Below the pieces are notes generated by a model. The model saw nothing but the letters and a program-made list of their open reading frames with translations. It was not told where the DNA came from and made no database searches. A stretch of 64,000 bases of DNA from Streptomyces venezuelae (GTDB taxonomy: Bacteria; Actinomycetota; Actinomycetes; Streptomycetales; Streptomycetaceae), in assembly GCF_008642315.1 (NCBI RefSeq), contig NZ_CP029192.1:8742001-8806000 (forward strand). Reading direction: 5' to 3'. The translations under genes and the position numbers were made by a program. Shown here in pieces: positions 1 through 8,080 of this stretch (position 1 is the stretch's first letter; the number at the start of each line of letters is the position of its first letter).

Positions 1-819
1 GCCGCCTTCGCACGGGAAGCGGGCATCGACACACTGGAGATCCGTGAACCCGAGGTCACCGGCTTCGTCAACTTCGGCCTGGAAGAACCGCTTGACGGCC
101 ATGGCCTCGCCGGCCTGTTCCCGCCGGACCTAACTGGCTACTACGACGGTGCCGAAGTTTCACTGTCTGTAGCGTTGGAGCTGGTGCGGACCATGCTTCG
201 CGACGAGGGTGCTTGGTGCCGGTTGGAGCGCGAGGACACGTTCACCATCCACGTCGGGTGGGACCAGTACGTGTACGTCAGCAGCGACCGACCCTGCGAC
301 GCAGCGGTCGCACAGACACGTGAACTCGGCCTGTTTGCACAACCGATCAGCGCCTCCCCCTACGCGGCTGATCTTGAGGAACCTGAAGTGATCGAGGCTG
401 CCGACGAGGACTTCTGGGAAAGAGTCCGCGTCGAACTCGCGTCGCAACAGACGCTGCTCCTGGAAGAGGCCTACGTCCGTAACGCGACCCGTTGGCACCG
501 CCTCACCGCGAGCAATCTCGACCCGGTACGCGATCAGCTCGGTCCTCGCGCGATCCTGACGATCTGGCCGGACCTCAACCCCGATGTTGACGAGGTCCTT
601 GCTGCGCTGCCCGCGGACGCCTCCATGGACTTCGTCTGGGAGGCACCAAACGGAACGATCCGCCACGTCACCATCGACGAAACCGATCACCAACAGCTCG
701 CCTCCCTGGTCGCGGGCGCGAAAGCAGCCTGCTCTTTGCCCCTGATTCTCGACGAGCGCCACCCGCTGTTCCATGCTGCCTTGCCGGATAGCGACGGCGT
801 GCTGCGCGCCAGGTGGTGA
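1..819 (+). CDS. Conserved hypothetical protein, start outside the window
   Basis: The frame is open from base 1 to a TGA, giving 272 residues without a start codon, so only a short N-terminal part should be missing. I recognise it only as a conserved actinobacterial protein of unknown function. Its likely core is PPDLTGYYDG at about residues 41-50 and the aromatic stretch HVGWDQYVYV at about 84-93. No signal peptide, membrane segment or catalytic motif is visible. The internal ATG at 175 is not the start, because upstream codon use and sequence continue smoothly. An ADP-ribosylglycohydrolase gene follows on the same strand after about 170 bp, so a functional link is possible but unproven. 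Confidence 0.75.
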   Translation, partial: AAFAREAGIDTLEIREPEVTGFVNFGLEEPLDGHGLAGLFPPDLTGYYDGAEVSLSVALELVRTMLRDEGAWCRLEREDTFTIHVGWDQYVYVSSDRPCDAAVAQTRELGLFAQPISASPYAADLEEPEVIEAADEDFWERVRVELASQQTLLLEEAYVRNATRWHRLTASNLDPVRDQLGPRAILTIWPDLNPDVDEVLAALPADASMDFVWEAPNGTIRHVTIDETDHQQLASLVAGAKAACSLPLILDERHPLFHAALPDSDGVLRARW

Positions 820-990
820 CTAGGCCACCGCTGGCCCCGTGAGCGACTCATCGTCCTGCCTACGGCCGAGTGGGACATTGGCCGCTCTCGTGTCCCGCTC
901 AACTCTAGGCACCGCAGGTCAAGGTCCTCGCCCTGCCCACACTTATCTGGGACAGGACAGCCGTCGGCGCGGCGCGGATAACCTGCGCGA

Positions 991-1920
991 ATGAAGTGGA
1001 TTCAGCGGGCCGCTGGCGCGGTCGTCGGCTCAGCGGTGGGTGACGCTCTGGGCGCCCCCTTCGAGTTTGGCCCCCAGGGAGCGTTCTCTGCGCGGTTTCC
1101 CGCGCCTGGTGCCGGTGGCGAGATGTGCGGAGGTGGTGGCTGGGACCCCGGCGAGGCCACTGACGACACGCAGATGGCCGTCTTGGTCGCGGAGTCGCTG
1201 CTGGAGCGGGCCGGGCTGGATCTGCCGGACATCTTCGCCCGCTTCCAGCGGTGGGCGGCATCAGAGCCGAAGGACATCGGCTTGCAGACCGAAGACGTCC
1301 TGACCAACGGCATGCCCTGGGACCTCGCCGCCGCGATCCACTTCCAGGTCAACCAACGAGCGGCGGGAAATGGCTCCTTGATGCGGGCGTCGACCTCCGC
1401 AGTTCACTTCGCGGCCGCCGGCCAAGAAGCCACCATGGAGGCGGCCCGCCGTATCGCTGCCCTCACCCACGGGGACCGCGCGGCCTGGGAAGGCACCGCG
1501 ATCTTCCACGAGCTCATCCGTGTCACGTTCGAGGACATTGACCCCCTCGCCGCGCTCCCGGACGTCCTGGCTCTTGTCCACCCCGACCACCGCGGCCGCT
1601 ACGCTACCGTCCTCGCGCCCGACTGGCACCCCGATCAGGCGACCGAGTTCAACGGTGCCGTCTGGCCCTGTCTGGGCTCAGCCGTCTGGGCCTTGCGCAC
1701 CTCCGCCAGCTTCGAAGACGCGATACGCGCGGCGATCGACCTCGGCGGTGACACGGACACCGTCGCCGCGGTGACCGGAGGCCTCGCGGGGGCGTACTAC
1801 GGGCTGGACGCAATCCCCGCCCGCTGGACCCAACCGCTCCGTGTCCCCCTCCCAGGATTCGACGGACGGGTGCTGCACCTGACAGATCTGCTCCACCTCG
1901 CACACCGCCTCGGAGGCTGA
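991..1920 (+). CDS. ADP-ribosylglycohydrolase family protein (DraG-like)
   Basis: This 309-residue protein has the usual length and motifs of the DraG/ARH family, which removes ADP-ribose from modified proteins or small molecules using a binuclear magnesium site. GDALGAPFE at residues 17-25, TDDTQM at 57-62, GNGSLMR in the middle and GGDTDT at 252-257 supply the metal-binding aspartates and threonines. LTHGD near residue 158 is also conserved. No signal peptide is present, so it should act in the cytoplasm. The ATG start matches the family N-terminus. The substrate cannot be read from the sequence. The next gene is convergent, so this one is monocistronic or in a pair with the upstream hypothetical gene. 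Confidence 0.93.
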   Translation: MKWIQRAAGAVVGSAVGDALGAPFEFGPQGAFSARFPAPGAGGEMCGGGGWDPGEATDDTQMAVLVAESLLERAGLDLPDIFARFQRWAASEPKDIGLQTEDVLTNGMPWDLAAAIHFQVNQRAAGNGSLMRASTSAVHFAAAGQEATMEAARRIAALTHGDRAAWEGTAIFHELIRVTFEDIDPLAALPDVLALVHPDHRGRYATVLAPDWHPDQATEFNGAVWPCLGSAVWALRTSASFEDAIRAAIDLGGDTDTVAAVTGGLAGAYYGLDAIPARWTQPLRVPLPGFDGRVLHLTDLLHLAHRLGG

Positions 1921-1968
1921 ACCAGGTGCTCCTCCGCACTCTCCACGAACTCCGGCCCTCAGCCGCAG

Positions 1969-2967
1969 TCACTTGACCCGTGGCTCCGCAAGGAGCACGA
2001 CTCGATCTGCTTCGACATCGAATCCGAGCACCGGATGACCATGGGCACCCTCCGGATGCATCAGCACCGGCTTACCCAACCGCCGCCCGATCTCCCGCAA
2101 GAAGGCGCAGAACAGCTCAAGTCGCTCCTGCCCCTGCAACTCGCGCAGATCAACGTCGAAATCGATCTCCTCGTCTGAGTAGAAGCGGAAGATCGCCAGC
2201 ACATCAGCTCTCAGCCAGACACGCAGGCTCGGGCACTCCGTATCCGCTGGTCGAGACAGTGCAGCCTCCGCCCGGGGCAGGGGAAGCACCCTCTCTCCTT
2301 CGGAGTATTGGCACTTCCAGCCCTTCTCCACGACGAGATCCAGTACCTCCTGCCAGTTATTCCTCGAGGCATCAGGGACACTCACGTCCGGTAGCAATCC
2401 CATCAGGTCCGGATCGAAGAAGCACCTCACGTCATCCCACAGGAGATCAGCCACACCGTCATACTGCCCCATTTCGGCGTTCACGTGGACCCTGCGAGGG
2501 CCGGCAGGCGTCATCACCGTCTTGTCGACGTACCGAAACGGCGCCCGCTGCAACAACCCGGCATCCAGTGACCACGCCACCCACTTGTCAAGCGCCGCCA
2601 TCGACCGGTTCCACGTCCCCACCGACACAGCACCCGGCCCGCCACACCACAACCGCACCCGCTTGTAAGCCCGCAGGTCATCGCCGTCGCACGCCCAGAT
2701 CGGCTTGCCATACCGCGAGGTCTCCAAGAACCGGACGAGAAGCATCACGTCCCGGGCGTAACCCAGCACGCTGTTCTCGGCACGCACACCCCAACTCGGC
2801 AACTCACGCAGAAACCGGTTCAGTTGCAGGTCATACGATCCGTCCCCTCCCAGAATGAACGGCTGACCGTCACGGACACCTACGCGGTCGAGCACGGCCA
2901 CCGGGCCAGCCGCGCCCGGGCAGCTCTCCAACCGGTCCCGGCTCGTCGCGCACAGATCCGTGATCAC
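1969..2967 (-). CDS. Integrase N-terminal domain fused to an unrelated C-terminal domain
   Basis: The 332-residue product is a chimera. Residues about 30-155 match the N-terminal core-binding (SAM-like) region of Streptomyces tyrosine recombinases, with the typical pattern of a fixed line number of residues followed by LGYARDVMLLVRFLE. The catalytic Arg/His/Tyr domain is absent. From residue 166, an internal methionine at 2472, the sequence becomes an acidic globular protein of about 167 residues with no integrase character. It resembles small hypothetical or immunity-like proteins, but I do not recognise it. The second half may be the real gene (start at 2472) joined in frame to an integrase stub by recombination. 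It is convergent with the ADP-ribosylglycohydrolase gene. Confidence 0.65.
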   Translation of the reverse strand: MITDLCATSRDRLESCPGAAGPVAVLDRVGVRDGQPFILGGDGSYDLQLNRFLRELPSWGVRAENSVLGYARDVMLLVRFLETSRYGKPIWACDGDDLRAYKRVRLWCGGPGAVSVGTWNRSMAALDKWVAWSLDAGLLQRAPFRYVDKTVMTPAGPRRVHVNAEMGQYDGVADLLWDDVRCFFDPDLMGLLPDVSVPDASRNNWQEVLDLVVEKGWKCQYSEGERVLPLPRAEAALSRPADTECPSLRVWLRADVLAIFRFYSDEEIDFDVDLRELQGQERLELFCAFLREIGRRLGKPVLMHPEGAHGHPVLGFDVEADRVVLLAEPRVK

Positions 2968-3434
2968 AACACCGCCCCGTCCGCTTCGATCACCACATTG
3001 AGTCCGGCTCCACTAACCATCCCGGAGCTGATGCACGAGGGCCTTCCCCTCACCTCGGAACTACTCACGCTGGTGATCTGCCCTCGAGTGAAGACCGTTG
3101 ATGAGGCAGATGTGGTAGCCCACATAAATGGGGGGCTGGTGGTGTGGGAAGAGGGCCGCTGGCATTCGGTGAACCCCGGACCGTCAGGACCCCGTGCTTC
3201 GCACCCCTCCGTTCATGCCTTGGACGACAGGCAAGCGGCACCCGAAGGCCACGATCCCGGTGACCGCGGCCGCCGTTGAGCCCCCGGCCGCAACCGGGGG
3301 GCTCATGTGCGGCAGTCCAGACAGTCCGAGCAACCCGTGGCCCTGGTAGCTGGCGCCCGCTGCGCACCCCGGGTCATCCCACGAGGGCGGAACCCGGGAG
3401 ACCGTTTACCCGGGCTAGGGGAGTCCCCGCACGG
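2968..3434. other. Intergenic region without a convincing gene
   Basis: This stretch lies between the integrase chimera and the Excalibur gene. A forward frame from an ATG at 3031 runs 82 codons to 3279 and starts with fairly normal residues, but its second half is proline and arginine rich. I do not call it a gene. A strong hairpin at 3277-3305 is listed separately. Confidence 0.4.
3277..3305. terminator. Strong GC-rich hairpin, likely transcription terminator
   Basis: An 11-bp perfect stem (TGAGCCCCCGG and its complement) encloses a loop of about six bases. It can fold on either strand, lies between genes and lacks a long T tract, which is usual for Streptomyces terminators. Confidence 0.5.
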
Positions 3435-3920
3435 TCAGGGTCCGGCGTACGGCTCGCACGCCACTCCGTCACCGTCCCGATCGAGGTCTGTGCTGTACCC
3501 CGGATCACCTGCGTAGAGCGGTGCAGCACCGGCAGCCCGCGCCTCGTCGCAGTTCGCGTAGTACGCATCCTGCTGGCTGCTCGACTCGGTCGTGGGCGTG
3601 GCTGTCGGTTCCGGGGAGTCAGTGGTGCGCTCGGATGCGTCGGGTGATTCGTCGTTGACTGCCGGCTTGGAGGCCTCCGCGGTCTCGGTTTCTGTCACGG
3701 TCGGGCCTGGTTCTGTCACCGTGACGGTCGGCGCGGGTTCAGGGTCCCCTGGTGTCTTGGTCCCCGCCATGATCAAGAACAGGGTGAAGAACAGTGCAGC
3801 CAAGGCCCAGAGCCACCACGGCCCGGGCAGGCGACGGCGCCTTCGTGGTGTGTTTGGTGGCTGCGGTGGTTGCGCTCCGCCCTGGTTGTGCCCGCTACCC
3901 CACCTGTGTACGTCGTCCAT
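3435..3920 (-). CDS. Excalibur calcium-binding domain membrane protein
   Basis: The product has 161 residues in three parts. A Pro/Arg-rich cytoplasmic N-terminus is followed by one transmembrane helix at about residues 34-52 (LWALAALFFTLFLIMAG), a Thr/Glu/Pro-rich extracellular linker, and a C-terminal Excalibur domain. The last starts at YYANCDEARAAGAAPLY and ends with the DxDxDG loop DRDGDGVAC. Excalibur domains bind calcium outside the cell and have a conserved Cys pair, both present here. The protein is probably anchored in the membrane facing out. No partner is obvious next to it. Confidence 0.9.
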   Translation of the reverse strand: MDDVHRWGSGHNQGGAQPPQPPNTPRRRRRLPGPWWLWALAALFFTLFLIMAGTKTPGDPEPAPTVTVTEPGPTVTETETAEASKPAVNDESPDASERTTDSPEPTATPTTESSSQQDAYYANCDEARAAGAAPLYAGDPGYSTDLDRDGDGVACEPYAGP

Positions 3921-3954
3921 GGCTGCCTCCAGCCTGGAGCCGCGGGGCTACGCG

Positions 3955-4153
3955 GCGTTGTGGTGGTGGGCGCAGCCACCTCTCCATCTGCCCATGCCGG
4001 GTCCTGTAGCAATCCGTCCGCGTACGGCAGGCCTGCTTGGTGCAGGGACCCCTCGACATCTCTGTCGGAGTGCGCGAGGCCGAGGATCACAGAGACCCGT
4101 CGGCCGCCCGCGCCAAACGCCGGGTGAACGACTGTCGGAGCGGTTCGGACCAT
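3955..4153 (-). pseudogene. Remnant of a small conserved Streptomyces protein
   Basis: A reverse-strand frame opening with MVRTAPTVVHPAFGAGGRR and continuing with LGLAHSDRDVEGSLHQAGLP then DDPAW-like residues resembles a small conserved hypothetical protein of the genus. It then degenerates into Pro/Thr-rich sequence and runs on without a proper end. I read it as a truncated copy. The family match is from memory and is not strong. Confidence 0.35.
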
Positions 4154-4248
4154 ATGCCCAGCCTGCTCCGAATGGGTGGTCTCCGCATCCCGGCGCGGAT
4201 CATGGGTATCCGAGGAGCGGCCCTGCCTTGTCCCGAGCGAGGCAGGGC

Positions 4249-4377
4249 TCATTCCAGCAGGCTGGGCGCTGTGTCAGGTGGACGGTGGACGAGCGCCCGG
4301 ATCCCGTCCACGAGCGCTCGCTGCGCCTCATCCAGGGTGACCGGCCAGCGCCGTTTGCCCGCTGTGAGGCCTCGCAT
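4249..4377 (-). CDS. Possible small protein or C-terminal fragment (42 aa)
   Basis: A short frame reads MRGLTAGKRRWPVTLDEAQR and then ALVDGIRALVHRPPDTAPSLLE. The helical DEAQRALVDGIRALV segment looks protein-like rather than random GC-rich translation. It is next to a decayed gene on the same strand and could be the tail of a longer lost gene. I do not recognise it. Confidence 0.28.
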   Translation of the reverse strand: MRGLTAGKRRWPVTLDEAQRALVDGIRALVHRPPDTAPSLLE

Positions 4378-4422
4378 CGATGCACCTCGATGGGCGGACC
4401 GCCCTGTCCGGTCCCTCGCTCG

Positions 4423-4635
4423 ATGATTCAGTCTCGGGGGGGCCTCTATCGATTTGGTCAAGTCGTGGGCCACAATTGCGGCCTGACGACGTGCCTCCGG
4501 ATCTGCTATGAGGACGAAGATCTGTGGCTGTATTTCGAGGCCGATGACGAGGGCTGGGCCGTGCGGCAGGTTGAGGCCCTGGGGCAGGACTGGCGTCGGG
4601 TGACGGCGGCCTCCTTGGAAGAGGCACTTGCGTGA
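4423..4635 (+). CDS. Small hypothetical protein (70 aa)
   Basis: The last 70 codons of a longer open frame encode a plausible compact acidic protein, starting MIQSRGGLYRFGQV and rich in Trp, Tyr, Glu and Asp. The part upstream of this ATG is Arg/Pro-rich shadow translation, which is why this start was chosen. It has no membrane segment or signal. The pattern LWLYFEADDEGWAVRQVEAL suggests a beta-rich small domain of the kind found as orphan immunity or phage-type proteins. I cannot assign a function. Confidence 0.5.
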   Translation: MIQSRGGLYRFGQVVGHNCGLTTCLRICYEDEDLWLYFEADDEGWAVRQVEALGQDWRRVTAASLEEALA

Positions 4636-4679
4636 TCATGCCGATCTCGCGGTGATGTTCCGCTACGAACAGTAGTACG

Positions 4680-4889
4680 GTGTTCTCGCCGAAGGTCCCA
4701 TGGACGGCGCAGAACGTGGGGCTCGCACTCGGGTCACCGATCGTCGGGGGAGCCATGGATGCCCTCGCTCCCGCGGGTGGGTTCGTGGCGGCCGGATTAG
4801 CGGGCTGTGCTGCCGCGCCGACCGGCTGGCTGCTGACCCACCGCTCGTCAGAGGTGCGCAGGGTGGCCGTCCGAATACAGAAGCGGTGA
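4680..4889 (+). pseudogene. C-terminal remnant of an MFS-type transporter
   Basis: The 69-residue frame reads like the last transmembrane part of a major facilitator permease. A small-residue helix with LALGSPIVGGAMD is followed by GGFVAAGLAGCAAAPTGWLL and a short charged tail. No other part of a transporter is nearby, so this is a decayed fragment. The call rests on the hydrophobic pattern and remembered family tails. Confidence 0.4.
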
Positions 4890-5239
4890 ACCCGGCCTCC
4901 GCAGCCAGGCGACGCGGTCAATGCAGAGCGCCGTGAGGAGCAGCGCACCGCAGTGGGCTGCGTGCCCGCATCGGTGGGGGTTCTCCCAGGCGGGGCGCAT
5001 GCCGATATCCGCGTTCGATTTCCTTGGCCGCCAGAGCCGGTCTCGCGCGCGGCAGATATCCTCGCGTGCCACGGCCTCGTTCGCCTGAACCCCGGTTATC
5101 AAGCAGCGGGTTCAGGGGCGCGGCTACGTAGGTCGCCCGCCCCCGTGTCATGGCTCCCGACCGGAGGGCGGGGCTGCCTGCCGTGCTTGGAGACTCAGCC
5201 GTGCCCAGGAACGAGTGTCCAGCAGCTCGTGGTGGTCCT
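4890..5239. other. Region with no recognisable gene
   Basis: Six-frame reading gives only Arg/Pro/Ala-rich shadow frames. No RNA gene, repeat or clear hairpin was seen. It is flanked by two decayed genes and is likely debris itself. Confidence 0.4.
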
Positions 5240-5525
5240 GTGAGTGAAGCGATGGTGAAGCGGGGAGATGATGCTGTTATGCCCGATGAGCCGAAGCTCC
5301 TCCTCAGTGATCTTCAGCCGGGCCAAGTAGTGCAGGCCACTGTCACCAGTCATCAGCCCCGGGGCATCACAGCCGATCTCATCGCCTATGAGTCAGTCGA
5401 CCAAGCTGAGGTGGTCCCTGACCGCGAACAAAGCCGAGGTCGCCACGCTCAAGAACCTCGCCGAGTGCCGCGGCAGGCAGGAAGTGGAGTACGTGCTCGC
5501 GCCGGAAAGCGCGGCCGTGGCGTAG
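5240..5525 (+). pseudogene. Small S1-like domain protein, frameshifted
   Basis: From a GTG the frame reads through MPDEPKLLLSDLQPGQVVQA and TVTSHQPRGITADLIAYE, which resembles the start of small S1-type (OB-fold) proteins common in Streptomyces. The frame then turns into Arg-rich sequence. A different frame opens with an ATGA overlap at 5388 and encodes 45 residues (MSQSTKLRWSLTANKAEV and following) to a TAG. Either a frameshift has split one gene, or a second tiny gene starts at 5388. An RNA-binding role is only implied by the partial domain. Confidence 0.4.
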
Positions 5526-5742
5526 AAGCCAGCATGTCGGCTATGCCGTGGCGGTGCGCCCGCCCGCACCGCCACAGCACCCGCGCCGGGCATCGAGCCG
5601 TCCCTCCGCCCCGGGCAGGCTCGCGCGGCGCGGGAACCCTTCGGTCTCTCCCCAGGAGGGCAAGTTCACCCTTTACACGCGGGGGGAAGAGCGGGCGACA
5701 GGGGGCGGTGACCACCCATCACCCGCACCTCTTCCTCGGCTG

Positions 5743-6072
5743 CTAGTTCAGCTTGCGCCCCATGCACCTAGACGTCCTCTCTCTGTTTTTCGTATGCCAC
5801 CACTCGAAAAGATGGGTAAGCGCGAGCATCGCGAGGTAGCTGGCAGCTCTATCATCGAGATCGCCACTGACCATGCTGGCCTCCTGCCCGGAAAAGGACA
5901 GGGAGACCCGCCAACGTTCGTATTCAACCTGCAGGTCAACTTCGATGACCAAAGACGGGCATATCTCAGCAACGCGCAGTTCAACGATCTCAATAGAAGT
6001 CCCAGCGCCCTGACTTTGGACCCCGAGAAGCTCGCTTTGGAGTTTCTCTTGGACTAGCTCCACCGTGGCCAT
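5743..6072 (-). CDS. Hypothetical protein (109 aa)
   Basis: The start chosen is the ATG preceded by AGAAGGGGAAAT, a good ribosome binding site; the upstream 16 codons of the open frame are ignored. The protein opens MATVELVQEKLQSELLGV and has alternating beta-like segments (SIEIVELRVAEICPSLVIEV) and a C-terminal helix ending WWHTKNRER. It is soluble and has no recognised domain. The size and neighbourhood fit an orphan immunity or regulatory protein, but that is inference. Confidence 0.6.
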   Translation of the reverse strand: MATVELVQEKLQSELLGVQSQGAGTSIEIVELRVAEICPSLVIEVDLQVEYERWRVSLSFSGQEASMVSGDLDDRAASYLAMLALTHLFEWWHTKNRERTSRCMGRKLN

Positions 6073-6254
6073 ATTTCCCCTTCTAACAAGCAGCGTGCGC
6101 GCGGGGAGTGTACTCAACACTGGCCGTGATGATCCCCTGAGGCGTCAGTCCGCCGGGCCTTCCCCCGAGCGGGCCCGGGTTATAGACCACCTTGAAGTTC
6201 TTCCTGGGGTTGGGCGAGCACCCTGTGCCGGGCTTATACCGGTAAACCACGCCA

Positions 6255-6780
6255 CGAGACCAGAGTGAGCGCATCAAGGTCGGCGACACCTACTTCCACA
6301 ACGGTCCGCTGGGATTGTCGGCGTCCTCAACTGCCGGTGTGGATACGGGCTTTAACCGCGAGCCCGGGGGCACATTGAACTCCATGACCCGGAATGGGAA
6401 GGCCTTCTTCTACCTCGGCGACGCCATCGGCTCCATCGTGGCGGTCACCGACGAGGCCGGCGAGAAAGTCAACACATACTCCTACAGCCCGCGCGGCGTC
6501 GCCCGTTCCACGACCAGTGAGAAGACCCCCAGCCCTACCGCTTCGCCGGCGGCTACCAGGACCCCACCGGCCTCTACCACTACGCGGCCCGCTACTACGA
6601 CTTCAACATCGGCCGCTTCACCCAACCCGACCCCTCCGGCCAGGAACAGAACCCCTACCTCTACGCCGAAGGCGACCCCGTCAACCGCATCGACCCCGAC
6701 GGTCTGGACTCGACCGAGTTCGGCGGCGAGGTCTGCTTCGGGATCTGCATCGGCGGTGGTAAGGCCGGGCGTGTCCTTCA
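6255..6780 (+). pseudogene. RHS C-terminal core fragment with truncated tip
   Basis: From DQSERIKVGDTYFHNGPLGL this segment is a close copy of the core end of the RHS gene starting at 8081 (its bases from about 10309). One base is missing near 6528 in the codons for the EKATQPYRF block, so the frame changes before PYRFAGGYQDPTGLYHYAAR and the conserved core end DPSGQEQNPYLYAEGDPVN. After the core a new tip begins, DSTEFGGEVCFGICIGGGK, which is Gly- and Cys-rich and is cut off after about 22 residues where WD40 sequence starts. The left junction falls inside the RHS gene, so no start codon exists. Confidence 0.8.
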
Positions 6781-6783
6781 CTC

Positions 6784-7798
6784 ATGGCTCGCCCAAGACG
6801 ACTGGCCGGCGGCCTGGCGGCAACCTCGTCAGTCGAGGGAACCGTCCTTGTCTCTGCAGGCGCATCCGGTGCTGTGCGCGTCTGGGACCCGCACGGCACT
6901 GCACAGCAGGTGCTGGAGGCGGACCGCGGTCCGGTCCAGGCGCTCGCGCTGACCAGGTACAGGCAGACGACGACGGCGGCCGCGGGAGGCCTTGATGGCT
7001 CCCTCACACTCTGGGACGTCGAAAGCGCTTCCGCGCGCTTCACACTCGCCCCGGATGACGGCCCCATCACCTCGGTCTCTTTCGGTCTAGCAGGCGACAC
7101 AGTCATCTGTGGAACCGGACGAGGCACTGTCCGGGTGCACGCCACCGCGGACGGAGCGCTCAAGCAGGTGCCGACCCCCCCATACGGACCGGATCCTCTC
7201 CCTCGCCTACTTCCCCCTAGACGGAGGCATCGTCGCTTCCGCCGGTGCTGACCGCACGGTACGCACCTGGGAGGCATCCAATGGCCGTCCCCTCTTACGC
7301 CTGCGTGGCCATGAGAGCGCGGTGACGGGATTGGCAGCCGGAGAAGCCGACTCGACCGCGGTCCTGGCCTCAACGGACGAGGACGCCAAGATCCTGGTGT
7401 GGGACGCAATGTCAGGTCGCCGCCTGGCGGACCTGCACGCTGCGCGTCCGCTCAGCGCCCTCGCCTTCGGGACCATCAACGACACTGGCGTCCTTGCTGC
7501 CGCGGAACAGGACGGTCCCATCCGGGTGTGGGAGGCGCTCTCGGGGGAGGAGCTGGCAACACTCGACACCACTGACATGTCTGTCACCACACTCACCGTC
7601 TGCACGATCGCGGGCACCCCCGTTGTACTGGCGGGCACACGCGCCAAGACGGTCCACGCCTGGCAACTGCCCGGGGGAGCCGCGATGGGAATGGTCCCCG
7701 TCGAGCAGATTCCGCTTGCCTTGTCCTTCTCCTCGACGGGGTTCCTGCACGTCGCGGGAGGCGATGGCCTGACATCGATCCACCACTTCTCATCCTGA
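6784..7798 (+). pseudogene. WD40-repeat protein, 5'-truncated and frameshifted
   Basis: The two adjoining frames together give about five WD40 beta-propeller blades: GAVRVWDPHG, GSLTLWDVES, RTVRTWEASN, AKILVWDAMS and GPIRVWEALS. The frame switches in a run of seven Cs at about 7174-7180; removing one C joins the halves exactly. The 5' end has no proper start and abuts an RHS fragment, so at least one more blade or an effector domain has been lost. In Streptomyces such repeats often follow a protease or caspase-like domain, which is not present here. A sequencing error in the homopolymer could explain the frameshift, but not the missing 5' end. Confidence 0.8.
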
Positions 7799-7830
7799 GG
7801 TTGCAAGGCGCTGACACGAGGTACGAAGAC

Positions 7831-7887
7831 GCATGCCGAACAGCGGGGCCCACCGTCAGTGACGGTGGGCCCCGCTGTTCGGCATGC
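7831..7887. terminator. 27-bp perfect inverted repeat, likely terminator
   Basis: The arms 7831-7857 and 7861-7887 are perfectly complementary around a three-base loop. The repeat follows the WD40 stop after about 30 bp and precedes the RHS gene. The stem is unusually long for a terminator. Confidence 0.65.
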
Positions 7888-8080
7888 TATGCACCGACAA
7901 GGTCCGTATTTCGTCCGGGGCCAAGGGCAAGCAGACAAGCCGGATCAGGGAACTCGGTGTCCTGGGAAAGCACTGCGGAGCGCCTGAAGACGTGCACATC
8001 GCCCACTGCCCGTCGCCGCACCCATGTACGCGTGAAGAGCACCACCACGACGGCGAGCACACTAGCCGCGGCCGTGTGGG

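Noticed and set aside
1969..2967. Functional tyrosine recombinase
   Set aside because: The catalytic Arg-His-Arg-Tyr domain is absent; only the N-terminal arm is present.
3592..4635. 347-residue forward frame
   Set aside because: Most of it is the antisense of the Excalibur gene or Arg/Pro-rich; only the last 70 codons look like a real protein.
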